Part shown: positions 1-6,421 of the stretch, piece by piece | Layout: every line of letters starts with the position of its first letter | Position numbering within the stretch: the first letter of the stretch is position 1 | NCBI GenBank assembly: GCA_013694495.1 | Contig: JACDCH010000503.1 | Location: forward strand, 1-13,485 | Source of the DNA: Acidimicrobiia bacterium | Lineage (GTDB): Bacteria > Actinomycetota > Acidimicrobiia > Acidimicrobiales > JACDCH01 | Direction: 5' to 3' | DNA: 13,485 nucleotides | The notes under the pieces: model-generated | Seen by the model: the letters and a program-made list of their open reading frames with translations, nothing else | The model's database searches: none | What the model was told of the DNA's origin: nothing | Translations under genes and position numbers: made by a program

Positions 1-249
1 CGACGCGCCGCAGCAGCGGCCGCAGCCCCCACCCGGTCCCCGTCAACGCTGCGTCGGCTGCTGAAGGACGTCGAGAAGGAGCTGGCGGCGCTGCGGCGCA
101 AGCAGGCGCGCCTCACCGAGGCGCTGATCGGCGTCGTCGACCACGAGGCCCTGGCCCGCACCGGCGCCGAGCTGGCCGAGATCGACGCCGCCGTCGCCGC
201 CGCCGAGGAGCGCTGGCTGGGCGCCGCCACGGAGCTCGACGACACTTGA
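1..249 (+). CDS. ABC-F family ATPase, C-terminal end (5' part outside window)
   Basis: Frame 1 is open from the left edge to a TGA at 247-249 and gives 82 residues. They begin with an Ala/Pro-rich linker, then form two charged heptad-like helices: LRRLLKDVEKELAALRRKQA, then a stretch rich in A, E and L that ends near EERWLGAATELDD. This antiparallel coiled coil is typical of the C-terminal domain of ABC-F proteins, the soluble twin-ATPase proteins that act on ribosomes. No Walker or signature motif is in view because both ATPase domains lie left of the window, so the subfamily (EttA, Uup or antibiotic-resistance type) cannot be told. The gene converges on the STAS gene with only 10 bases between the stop codons, and I see no terminator there. 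Any other coiled-coil protein is the main alternative. Confidence 0.7.
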   Translation, partial: RRAAAAAAAPTRSPSTLRRLLKDVEKELAALRRKQARLTEALIGVVDHEALARTGAELAEIDAAVAAAEERWLGAATELDDT

Positions 250-259
250 ACCCGGACGG

Positions 260-1039
260 TCAGAGCAGCACGTCGTCGACGCCGACGCTCTTCAGCACCG
301 AGCGCACCCGGTCAGACGCCGGGTCGATGCGGAGCGTCCCACCGGCGGCCTCGCAGCGAGCATGGACCGCCATCAGCACGCTCACGCCGACCGAGTCGAT
401 GAACTCGACCTGGCTGCCGTCGACCTCGAGCTGGATGTGGCCCCGACCGACCTGGCCCATCAGGACGGACCGCACGTGCGGGGCCTGGTCGAGGTCGAGC
501 TCGGCGGGGAGGCGGAACCGGATCGGATCGGGCCCGCCCTCCGTCGGCACCACCCGCTCCTCGTCCACGACGGCTGAGGCCTCGACCTCGGCCCAGGCCC
601 GGGGTGGCTCGCCGGCTAGCTGGCGGACGAACTCGTGCAGGAACCACCGCCGGTAGCGGGCCACCGGTTCGGGCGCGGCCAGGGTCAGCAGGTGGCTGCC
701 CGCCCGGCAGAAGCTGTCGGCCTCGTCGAAGAGGTCGTCGAGGCGTTGCGCCGCCTGCCCCGCGTCAGGAGGCAAGTGGTAGTCGAGGTCGATCGTCGTC
801 GCGGCGCTCTCCTCGGCGGCGGCGAGGGCGGCGTTGGCGTCGACGGTGAACCCGCTGAAGCGCCCCCGCAGCTCGTCGACGAGCGCCAGGAGGCGCACCG
901 GCACCGAGCGGTCGTCGGGCTCGGCGGCGGCGAGGAGGGCGAACTCCCGGTCGAGGGCGGCGTGGTGCTGGGACGACCACCGGTGGAGCTCGAGCGGCAG
1001 GCCGACGAGTCGCACCGGCTGGAGGTCCGGGTCGGTCAC
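260..1039 (-). CDS. STAS-domain anti-anti-sigma factor with N-terminal helical domain
   Basis: This 259-residue protein starts at GTG 1039, which overlaps the stop of the upstream kinase gene by 4 bases (GTGA). It is the last gene of a three-gene operon. The C-terminal ~90 residues (about 172-259) are a STAS domain of the SpoIIAA/RsbV type: strands around RFRLPAELDL and HIQLEVDGSQ, then the loop VEFIDSVGVSVLMAV, where Ser216 after Asp215 is the expected phosphorylation site. In this family the dephosphorylated STAS protein binds the anti-sigma kinase and frees a sigma factor. The N-terminal ~150 residues are unusual: a mostly helical region with motifs such as LVGLPLELHRWSSQHH and YRRWFLHEFVRQL. 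I recall similar segments beside SpoIIE genes in actinobacteria but cannot name the domain. Longer upstream starts in this frame would run through the kinase gene and are rejected. Confidence 0.85.
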   Translation of the reverse strand: MTDPDLQPVRLVGLPLELHRWSSQHHAALDREFALLAAAEPDDRSVPVRLLALVDELRGRFSGFTVDANAALAAAEESAATTIDLDYHLPPDAGQAAQRLDDLFDEADSFCRAGSHLLTLAAPEPVARYRRWFLHEFVRQLAGEPPRAWAEVEASAVVDEERVVPTEGGPDPIRFRLPAELDLDQAPHVRSVLMGQVGRGHIQLEVDGSQVEFIDSVGVSVLMAVHARCEAAGGTLRIDPASDRVRSVLKSVGVDDVLL

Positions 1040-1428
1040 GCGCCGGTCCTCTCCGCGTGCCGGACCGGCAGCTCGAACCAGACCGTCTTGGCCGCCGGTT
1101 CGTGGTCGACGCCCCACCGGTAGGTGCAGCTGTCGAGGATCCGCAGGCCCCGCCCCGTCGTGGCGGTGCGGTCGAAATTCCGCTTCACCGGGACCCGCTC
1201 GGGCGCCGTGTCCCGCACGCCGATCCGTACCACGTCGTCGACCCAGCGGATGCTGACGAGGCACGGGGTGCGGGCGTGGAGCACCGCGTTGGCGACGATC
1301 TCGCTCAGGCAGAGCAGCAGGGCCTCGGAGTCGAGGACGCGCTCGGCAACGAGGGGTCGGATCCACCGCCGGGCCACCGACGGGCTCGTGCGCTCGGCGG
1401 GGAGCTCCAGCGTGAGGGCGACGCTCAC
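1036..1428 (-). CDS. Anti-sigma factor serine kinase (HATPase_c, RsbW/SpoIIAB-like)
   Basis: This 130-residue protein is about the usual size of stand-alone RsbW-type kinases. The start is GTG 1428, whose codon overlaps the TGA of the phosphatase gene (GTGA, 4 bases). GHKL ATPase motifs are visible: the N box LSEIVANAVLHAR at 41-53 (Glu43, Asn47), a G1-like Asp in VRDTAPE near 73, and the G2 box TGRGLRILD at 91-99. Known family members bind and inhibit a sigma factor and phosphorylate the STAS antagonist on Ser. Here the partners are the genes immediately on either side, a SpoIIE phosphatase and a STAS protein. No sigma-B/F-type gene is in the operon, so the sigma target, if there is one, is encoded elsewhere. 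The reading frame is open far upstream (to 1977), but that extension is antisense-style noise within the phosphatase gene. Confidence 0.88.
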   Translation of the reverse strand: MSVALTLELPAERTSPSVARRWIRPLVAERVLDSEALLLCLSEIVANAVLHARTPCLVSIRWVDDVVRIGVRDTAPERVPVKRNFDRTATTGRGLRILDSCTYRWGVDHEPAAKTVWFELPVRHAERTGA

Positions 1429-2819
1429 GGCTCGGGCACCCGGGCGACGAGGAGGGCGATGTCGTCGATCCGCTCGCGACGCGGTCGGACCTGCTCGAGG
1501 CGGGCGCCGATGCCGGTGGCGAGATCGTCGGCGCTGGTCGTCGCGCCGGCGATCTCCCCCACGAGCTCGACGAGCTGCTCGGCGCTGAGGGCGGCGTCGC
1601 CGGGCACGTCGGTGACGCCGTCGGTGTAGAGCACCAGCGCATCGCCGGGCGCCAGCTCGAAGCCCACTTCCGGGGCGGCTCGCCACACCGGCAACCCGGG
1701 CGCCGTGCCCCCCGGCTCGATCGTGCTCGCCGACCCGTCGGCCCGCACCACGATCGGGCGCGGGTGGCCGGCGACGTGGGCGTGGGCGCACACTCTCAGC
1801 CCGTTCCGGGCCAGGCGCACCATGGCGACCGACACGAACGAGTGCGGCGCCTGCGTCCGGAAGCTGTCGTGGAGCCAGCGCAGCGCCATCGCCGAATCGC
1901 CGAGGTGGGCGACGACGGCGCGCAACGTGTGCCGGGCCAGCGCGGTGAGCGACGCCGCCTCGATGCCCTTGCCGCACACGTCACCGATGACAAGGGTGAG
2001 GTCGCCGCCGGTCTCGACGACGTCGTAGAAGTCGCCGCCGACGTCGACGCCGCTCCCGGGCACCCAGTAGCGCCCGGCGAGGTCGATCCACCCCGGGCGG
2101 GGGACGTCGACGGGCACGAGGCTGCGCTGGAGCGTGTCAGCGATGTGCCGCTGCCGGGCGAACAGGCGGGCGTTGTCGAGGCAGAGCGCGGCCCGGGCGC
2201 CGAGCTCGGTGGCCAGGTCGATCACGTCGTCGGGCAGGTGGCGGCCGCTGGGGCCAACCCCAAGGGCCAGCGCGCCGACGACGGTGCCGCGGACGACGAG
2301 CGGGACGATGGCCGCCTCGTTGATGCCCATGCTGCTCGAAGACGTGTCGTCGTCGGGCGAGCCGAACGCCCCGCCGGGCGCGTCGGGGCCCGACGCCAGG
2401 CGGGTGGCCTTGCCGCTCCGCAGGGCCTCGGCGATCGGGTGGTCGGCCTCGCCGAACACGCTCGTCGTCTCGCGGCGGCGCAGGCGGTCCTCGTCGACCC
2501 CCGGGGCCCGGACGACCCGGGTGATGGCGCCGTCCGGTTCGACCAGCGTGACCTCGCAGCCGTCGGCCAGCGCGGGGACGACGAGCTCGGTCAGTCGGCG
2601 CACGATCTGGGGCGGGTCCATGCTCGACTCGAGCGACGCCCCGGCGTCGGCAAGGATCTTCCAGTGCGACGCCAGCCGCTCCGCCCGGTGCCGGGCCTCC
2701 TCGAGCTGGGCGACGAGCGCGTCGCGGTCGTCGGGATCGCCGGGTTCGGGCCGCCCGGCCCGGTCGTCCACGCCGGGTTCCATCACCGTCGGGAAACGGT
2801 ACTGGCTGGTCAGCGCCAT
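1425..2819 (-). CDS. GAF-SpoIIE PP2C-type serine phosphatase
   Basis: This 464-residue protein is the first gene of the partner-switching operon. Residues about 34-60 are a short coiled coil (LVAQLEEARHRAERLASHWK). Residues about 60-222 form a GAF-like sensor domain ending in the linker helix CLDNARLFARQRHIADTLQR. Residues about 245-461 are a SpoIIE/PP2C domain with its metal-binding acidic motifs: VGGDFYDV (Asp263), IGDVCGKG (Asp280), LVLYTDGVTD (Asp400) and IDDIALLV (Asp452/453). The protein should dephosphorylate the STAS protein encoded two genes downstream in response to a ligand or state sensed by GAF. It has no membrane segment and is probably cytoplasmic. ATG 2819 gives the longest sensible form, but neither it nor the in-frame ATG at 2783 has a clear Shine-Dalgarno sequence, so the first 12 residues are uncertain. 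Confidence 0.9.
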   Translation of the reverse strand: MALTSQYRFPTVMEPGVDDRAGRPEPGDPDDRDALVAQLEEARHRAERLASHWKILADAGASLESSMDPPQIVRRLTELVVPALADGCEVTLVEPDGAITRVVRAPGVDEDRLRRRETTSVFGEADHPIAEALRSGKATRLASGPDAPGGAFGSPDDDTSSSSMGINEAAIVPLVVRGTVVGALALGVGPSGRHLPDDVIDLATELGARAALCLDNARLFARQRHIADTLQRSLVPVDVPRPGWIDLAGRYWVPGSGVDVGGDFYDVVETGGDLTLVIGDVCGKGIEAASLTALARHTLRAVVAHLGDSAMALRWLHDSFRTQAPHSFVSVAMVRLARNGLRVCAHAHVAGHPRPIVVRADGSASTIEPGGTAPGLPVWRAAPEVGFELAPGDALVLYTDGVTDVPGDAALSAEQLVELVGEIAGATTSADDLATGIGARLEQVRPRRERIDDIALLVARVPEP

Positions 2820-2845
2820 CGGAGGTTTACCGGCCGCCGATCGTT

Positions 2846-2860
2846 GTTACTGTAGGTAAC
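2846..2860. promoter_or_regulatory. Inverted repeat GTTAC-N5-GTAAC in the divergent spacer
   Basis: The 42-base gap between the phosphatase operon and the membrane protein gene holds a perfect 5-bp inverted repeat, GTTAC TGTAG GTAAC, that ends one base before the ATG at 2862. It covers the only plausible ribosome binding site (AGGT, 2854-2857). It could be an operator or a small hairpin that hides the RBS. A 5-bp arm can arise by chance, so this is weak. Confidence 0.3.
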
Positions 2861-2861
2861 T

Positions 2862-4664
2862 ATGGTGCTCGCCGCGCTCGCCGACGCCGGAACGCTGGGC
2901 GGCTCCCGCCTTGCGTCCTGGACGCCGCTCGTCATTCTCTTCTCGTTGTTCGGGGTGGTGCTCGTCACGCTGTTCCTGCTGGGACGGACGGACACTTCGT
3001 GGGGCGGCCTCCGGATCCTCTCGCGGCTCCCGGCCGGGCTCACCCGCCTGACGGGCGTCCCGGGCTGGGCCAGCACCGCCATCGGCCTCTCCCTCTTCGG
3101 CCTGCTCGTCGCCGGCCAGGGCTTCTACGACGACGTGTCGTGGCACATCGCCCTCGGCCGCGACGACAGCCTCTTCACCGCGCCCCACACCGCCATCCTC
3201 CTCGGGCTCGTGTTCATCCTGGGCGGCGCCGTCATGGGCACGTTCGTCGCCACGATGGACCGGGTCGAACCGGCGCTGCGGATCAAGTCGCTGCACGTGC
3301 CCCGCTCGCTGCTCCCCCTGTGGGCCCTCGGGCTCGGCGCGGTGAGCGGCTTCCCCCTCGACGAGGTCTGGCACAAGGCCTACGGCGTCGACGTCACCAT
3401 GTGGAGCCCGACCCACATGCTGATGATCCTGGGCGCCACGTTCACCGGCCTGGCCGCCTGGCTCATCCTCGCCGAAGCCGGGGTCCGCCCCGGCGACGGA
3501 CGCTGGGGCCGGGGGCTCCACTGCGTCGCGGCGTGGCTGTCGCTGCAGGGGCTGGTTGCCCCGCAGGGCGAGTTCAACTTCGGCGTCCCGCAGTTCAGCC
3601 ACCTCTTCCACCCGATCCTGATCTGCCTGGCTGGCGGCATGGCGCTCGTCATCATGCGCATCGTCCACGGCCGGTTCTGGACGGTCGGCATCGTCACCGT
3701 GTCGTTCGTGCTGATGGGCTCGGGCCTGCTCGACATCGGCTCCGAGGACGGCGGGCCGGTCGACACCCGCTTCGGCGGCGTGTTCATCGCCAGCGCCGTG
3801 ATCGTCGAGCTCGTGGCCTGGGCCCTCGGCACCGAGCGCCGGCTCCGCTTCGCCGTCGCCAGCGGGCTCGGCATCGGCACCGCCGGGCTGGCGGCGGAGT
3901 GGGCGTGGAACACCGACGCTTACCAGCCGTGGAGCACGGCGCTGCTGCCCGAGGCGGCCGTCCTCGGCGTGATCGCCGCCGTCGGGGCCGCGGTGCTCGG
4001 CGTCGCCTTCGCCCGGGCCGTCACCCGCGACGACGACCGCAGGACGGCCATCCCCGCACCGGTGCTGGCGCTCGCCGCCCTCGCCTGCATCGCCGTGATC
4101 CTCTTCCCGATGCGGCGCCCGACCGGCGACGTCGAGGCGGCGCTGCGCATCGAGCCGGCGGGCGAGGGCCTGGCCAACGTCGTGGCCGTCCTGTCCCCCG
4201 CCGACGCGGCCGACGACGCCTACTGGTTCCAGGTGAGCGCGTGGCAGGGCGGCGGGCTCGAGCTGGCCGAGATGGAGCCGACGGGCCGGCCGGGCGAGTT
4301 CCGGTCCGCCGAGCCGGTCCCGGTCGACGGCTTCTGGAAGACGCTCCTGCGCCTGCACCGCGGCGCGGAGATGATGGCCGTGCCGGTCTTCCTCCCGGCC
4401 GACCCCGAGATCGGCGAGGCCGAGATCTCCGCCGTCGACCGCACCCAGGCGTTCGAGCCCGAGCGCGACTACCTGCTCCGCGAGACGTTCGCGGGCAACG
4501 GCTGGCTCTCGCCCCTCGTCCACGCCGGCCTCGCCGCCGTCGTCGCGCTGTGGGCCCTGGCCTTCGTCGTCGCCGTGCGGTCCCTCAGCGGCGGCGCTCC
4601 CCCGCCGGCGGCCCCGGTCGACCGGCGGGCCGCGAACCTCACCCCCCGGCCCAGCACCGCCTGA
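2862..4664 (+). CDS. Polytopic membrane protein with repeated W-H / P-x-H motifs, unknown function
   Basis: This 600-residue protein starts at ATG 2862, 42 bases from the divergent phosphatase gene. I do not recognise a named family. Hydrophobic segments suggest about ten membrane helices: roughly 21-41, 70-88, 108-130, 150-165, 186-205, 222-240, 252-290, 305-322, 332-347, 364-387, 398-416 and 550-573. Residues about 418-545 form a soluble, acidic, beta-rich-looking domain held between the last two helices, probably outside the membrane. Two loops carry the same motif: WHIALGRDDSLF..APH (94-109) and WHKAYGVDVTMWSPTH (170-185), each running into a hydrophobic helix. A further His-rich stretch, FSHLFHP (245-251), follows. 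Clustered His, Asp and Trp at membrane edges could bind a metal or a redox cofactor; that is inference. The C-terminus is a Pro/Ala-rich tail. Codon use matches the chromosome-like left part. Confidence 0.8.
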   Translation: MVLAALADAGTLGGSRLASWTPLVILFSLFGVVLVTLFLLGRTDTSWGGLRILSRLPAGLTRLTGVPGWASTAIGLSLFGLLVAGQGFYDDVSWHIALGRDDSLFTAPHTAILLGLVFILGGAVMGTFVATMDRVEPALRIKSLHVPRSLLPLWALGLGAVSGFPLDEVWHKAYGVDVTMWSPTHMLMILGATFTGLAAWLILAEAGVRPGDGRWGRGLHCVAAWLSLQGLVAPQGEFNFGVPQFSHLFHPILICLAGGMALVIMRIVHGRFWTVGIVTVSFVLMGSGLLDIGSEDGGPVDTRFGGVFIASAVIVELVAWALGTERRLRFAVASGLGIGTAGLAAEWAWNTDAYQPWSTALLPEAAVLGVIAAVGAAVLGVAFARAVTRDDDRRTAIPAPVLALAALACIAVILFPMRRPTGDVEAALRIEPAGEGLANVVAVLSPADAADDAYWFQVSAWQGGGLELAEMEPTGRPGEFRSAEPVPVDGFWKTLLRLHRGAEMMAVPVFLPADPEIGEAEISAVDRTQAFEPERDYLLRETFAGNGWLSPLVHAGLAAVVALWALAFVVAVRSLSGGAPPPAAPVDRRAANLTPRPSTA

Positions 4665-4671
4665 CCCCCAC

Positions 4672-4722
4672 CGTTCTTCGGCACCAGCGTCTCAGCGGCT
4701 GAGACCGTGGTGCCGAAGAACG
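4672..4722. terminator. 51-nt near-perfect hairpin, probable bidirectional terminator
   Basis: A 15-bp outer stem (CGTTCTTCGGCACCA at 4672-4686 with its exact complement at 4708-4722) is followed by a symmetric 2x2 mismatch and an 8-bp inner stem (GTCTCAGC / GCTGAGAC, 4689-4705) with a one-base tip. It lies 8 bases after the stop of the membrane protein gene and 2 bases before the stop of the convergent CDF remnant, so it could stop transcription from both sides. There is no T-run on either strand. Actinobacteria often use such U-less hairpins, but its size and perfection also fit a dispersed palindromic repeat. Confidence 0.6.
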
Positions 4723-4724
4723 CT

Positions 4725-4925
4725 TCAGTCGAGGACGTCGGTGAACATGTGGCCGGCGTCGGACAGGAGCGCCAACGAGTTGGTGAGAAGCCCGCCGACG
4801 ACCTCGGCGACCATGAAGACGCCGAGCACGCCGAAGGCGAGGGCGAGGCGACCCTTGTAACGCGCCCCCGCCGAGATCGACACGTGGCTGTGGGCGTGTG
4901 AGTGACCGTCGTGGTCGTGCGCGAG
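4725..4925 (-). pseudogene. 5' remnant of a cation diffusion facilitator (CzcD/ZnT-like) gene
   Basis: Reading the minus strand toward a TGA at 4727-4725 gives a His-rich lead (AHDHDGHSHAHSH), a basic turn (GARYKGRL), one hydrophobic helix (LALAFGVLGVFMVAEVVGGL) and the motif LLTNSLALLSDAGHMFTD, then VLD and stop. This is the standard start of CDF metal-efflux proteins, whose TM2 H-x3-D motif binds Zn. A whole CDF protein has about 300 residues and six membrane helices; here everything after TM2 begins is missing. There is no in-frame ATG, and the only GTG (4883) lies after the His-rich lead. The frame continues upstream without a start to beyond 4970. I call it a truncated, probably dead gene. 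A short His-rich metal-binding peptide is a less likely reading. Confidence 0.65.
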
Positions 4926-4974
4926 TGCCGGCGAGTCTGCCCCAACCCGGTCGGCGCGCCGTGGTGTCCTAGCC

Positions 4975-5604
4975 CTAGCCGAACTGGGGGCGGCCTCTCG
5001 TCGAGCGCTTGAGCTCGCTGAAGTGCGGGTTCGAACCGAGGGCGAGCACCGCGTCCCAGAGCTCGACGGCCTCCCGGCCCCTCGGGGCCTGGTTGATGAC
5101 CGGCCCGAAGAAGCTGGGCCCCTCGGGCGGGGTGAAGCTCAGCACCGGCGTGCCGACGTTGCCGCCGCAGCGGTCGAGCGCCTCCTGGCCCTCGGCCCGC
5201 AGCAGCTCGTCGTAGTCGGTGGTGAACGCCGCCGCACCGAGCTCGACCGGATGGCCGAGCTCCTCGAGGATGCGCTCGACGCCGCCCGGGTCGTCGAAGG
5301 CCTCCGGGTTGCCCTCGACGTGGATCGTGCGCCCGAAGGCCGAGTACACCGGCAGCATGGCGTCGCGCCCGACGGCCTCCCGGACGGCGGCGGCGACCCG
5401 GAGCAGCTCGAGGCCCCGGGTGTGGCCCCGCTCGTAGCGCTCCGGGAAGTCCGTGGCGTAGTCCTTGTCGGCGTTGACCAAGCGGAGGCAGATGAAGCGC
5501 CAGTCGACATCCATCGGCTTCTCGGCCTGCACGTTGACGACCCATCGCGACGTGAGCCACGCCCACGGGCACACGGGATCCCAGAAGAACTCGAGGTCAG
5601 CCAT
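4975..5604 (-). CDS. DsbA-family thioredoxin-fold protein, Rv2466c-like, with CPWA active site
   Basis: This 209-residue protein starts at ATG 5604. It matches the DsbA/HCCA-isomerase fold: N-terminal strand then FFWDPVCPWAWLTSRW (6-21), a helical insertion, the cis-Pro loop NVGTPVLSF (149-157, Pro153), FFGPVI (165-170) and a C-terminal helix with LWDAV and HFSELKR. From memory, the order and wording (WDPxCPW, FFGPV, PRG, LWDA, PHFxELKR, PQF) follow mycobacterial Rv2466c, a mycothiol-dependent reductase. Rv2466c has a CPWC centre; here the second Cys is Ala (Cys12-Pro-Trp-Ala15), so only a monothiol mechanism is possible. No signal peptide is present, so it should be cytoplasmic. It stands alone, transcribed away from the tRNA gene. 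Other HCCA-isomerase/FrnE-like relatives are the alternative. The RBS is weak. Confidence 0.8.
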   Translation of the reverse strand: MADLEFFWDPVCPWAWLTSRWVVNVQAEKPMDVDWRFICLRLVNADKDYATDFPERYERGHTRGLELLRVAAAVREAVGRDAMLPVYSAFGRTIHVEGNPEAFDDPGGVERILEELGHPVELGAAAFTTDYDELLRAEGQEALDRCGGNVGTPVLSFTPPEGPSFFGPVINQAPRGREAVELWDAVLALGSNPHFSELKRSTRGRPQFG

Positions 5605-5662
5605 GCCCAGCGTTCTACCGCCTGGCCGGCGCCGCCCGCACCGCTGCGGCCGCGCATCCCGG

Positions 5663-5693
5663 TTGCCCCGACGACGGGGCCTCCTGCTACCTT
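5663..5693 (+). promoter_or_regulatory. Probable tRNA-Gly promoter
   Basis: TTGCCC (5663-5668) and TACCTT (5688-5693) resemble -35 and -10 boxes with a 19-base spacer, placing transcription start about 5 bases before the mature tRNA. The spacer begins in a small palindrome, GCCCCG-ACGA-CGGGGC (5665-5680). The placement fits a stable-RNA promoter, but the boxes are only partial matches. Confidence 0.4.
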
Positions 5694-5704
5694 GCCCCCT
5701 CCAC

Positions 5705-5777
5705 GCGGACGTGGCTCAGTTGGTAGAGCACAACCTTGCCAAGGTTGGGGTCGCGGGTTCGAATCCCGTCGTCCGCT
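5705..5777 (+). tRNA. tRNA-Gly (GCC anticodon)
   Basis: A full 73-nt cloverleaf can be folded by eye. The acceptor stem is GCGGACG (5705-5711) with CGTCCGC (5770-5776). The D stem is GCTC/GAGC around AGTTGGTA. The anticodon stem is CAACC/GGTTG with loop TTGCCAA, anticodon GCC at 5738-5740. The variable loop is GGGTC. The T stem is GCGGG/CCCGT (one G-U pair) with loop TTCGAAT. The discriminator is T5777, as usual for tRNA-Gly. The following bases are CCC, so CCA is not encoded. The gene borders the accessory half of the window. Confidence 0.97.
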
Positions 5778-5781
5778 CCCC

Positions 5782-5809
5782 GAAACCCCCGCCCAACGGC
5801 GGGGGTTTC
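5782..5809 (+). terminator. Intrinsic terminator of tRNA-Gly
   Basis: A perfect 12-bp stem, GAAACCCCCGCC (5782-5793) with GGCGGGGGTTTC (5798-5809), has a CAAC loop and begins 4 bases after the tRNA. The stem ends in TTTC and is followed by TCG, so the U-tract is short but present. The T-rich edge suits the plus strand. Confidence 0.85.
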
Positions 5810-6073
5810 TCGTGTCTGACCTGCGGGTATGCCTCGATCGGGGACGCAGGCGCGCCAGAGGTTGGTTCGAACAGACGTTCGAGGATCCGGTCCCGTCCGG
5901 GCCGATCCGACCCCGTTTTGTGCCCGAGTTGTGCCCGGCCCTGGCGCCCCAGCGTCGCTGACACGACGTCGACTACCAGATTCGTGGGTCGGGCTACTCC
6001 CGGTTGCCGCTGTCGTTGTGCACGACCCGACAGGGGCGGACCTTCAGCTTCTCAAGACCCACGGGACACGCGA
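5810..6073. other. Stretch without a recognisable gene after the tRNA
   Basis: No frame on either strand gives a protein I recognise. The minus strand at about 5880-5965 reads GRAQLGHKTG in one frame and GHNSGTK in another, wording I associate loosely with the C-terminal ends of tRNA-linked integrases, but no catalytic motif is present. No copy of the tRNA 3' end was seen downstream. The stretch is best described as decayed or non-coding sequence. Confidence 0.4.
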
Positions 6074-6244
6074 CTACTTCTCGCTGAACAGATGGACATC
6101 CCGGGTCCGAGGCAGCTTGACTGCCACCGTCTCAAGGGGGTCGCTGTCGAGGTCGTACGCCTTGAAGACCTCGACCTCAGCGAAGTCGCCGCCGATGCTC
6201 GTCTCGTCGACCAGTCGGAATCGACCGTTGACCGTTCGGGCCAT
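6074..6244 (-). pseudogene. Ser/Thr protein kinase-like N-lobe fragment (56 residues)
   Basis: From ATG 6244 the minus strand encodes 56 residues ending at a TAG (6076-6074). The peptide looks like the start of a eukaryotic-type protein kinase: FRLVDETSIGGDFAEVEVFK matches strand 1, glycine-rich loop and strand 2 (consensus G-x-G-x-F-G-x-V, with the second and third glycines replaced), and ETVAVKLPR matches strand 3 with the invariant Lys (Lys43). It stops just after strand 3, so the C helix, HRD and DFG motifs are all absent. The three frames after the stop hold no recognisable kinase continuation. There is no Shine-Dalgarno site before the ATG. It is most likely the remnant of a kinase gene cut by a deletion; a short genuine protein cannot be excluded. 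Confidence 0.5.
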
Positions 6245-6421
6245 GACGGGAGGGTTGCACGTAGCGCAGGCAGAGCGCTGAGTCCGTCGGCTTTCGGAGA
6301 TTTGGACCGCGCGTCAGCGGCGGGAGCGTGGACTTGTCATCATGGCGACTGCATGAGTGACGGACCGGATGGCGGCCCACCAGCCCCCGCCGGCAACGTA
6401 GGGACCGGATCCCACCCTCTC

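Noticed and set aside
1764..2855. Long plus-strand open frame (363 codons) antisense to the SpoIIE phosphatase gene
   Set aside because: The peptide is Ala/Gly/Arg/Val-rich with no motif and mirrors the G/C-biased third positions of the real gene, which has clear catalytic residues.
2847..4523. Minus-strand open frame of 558 codons opposite the membrane protein
   Set aside because: It is full of Glu, Gly, His and Arg runs with no fold signals. The opposite strand gives membrane helices, so this is an antisense shadow.
4469..5572. Minus-strand frame of 367 codons spanning the hairpin, CDF remnant and DsbA gene
   Set aside because: It is out of frame with the DsbA-family gene and the CDF reading, both of which have recognisable motifs.
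5716..5964. 82-residue minus-strand frame over the tRNA containing ERTTGFEPATP
   Set aside because: The GFEPATP-like phrase is the well-known artefact of translating the tRNA T-arm in reverse.
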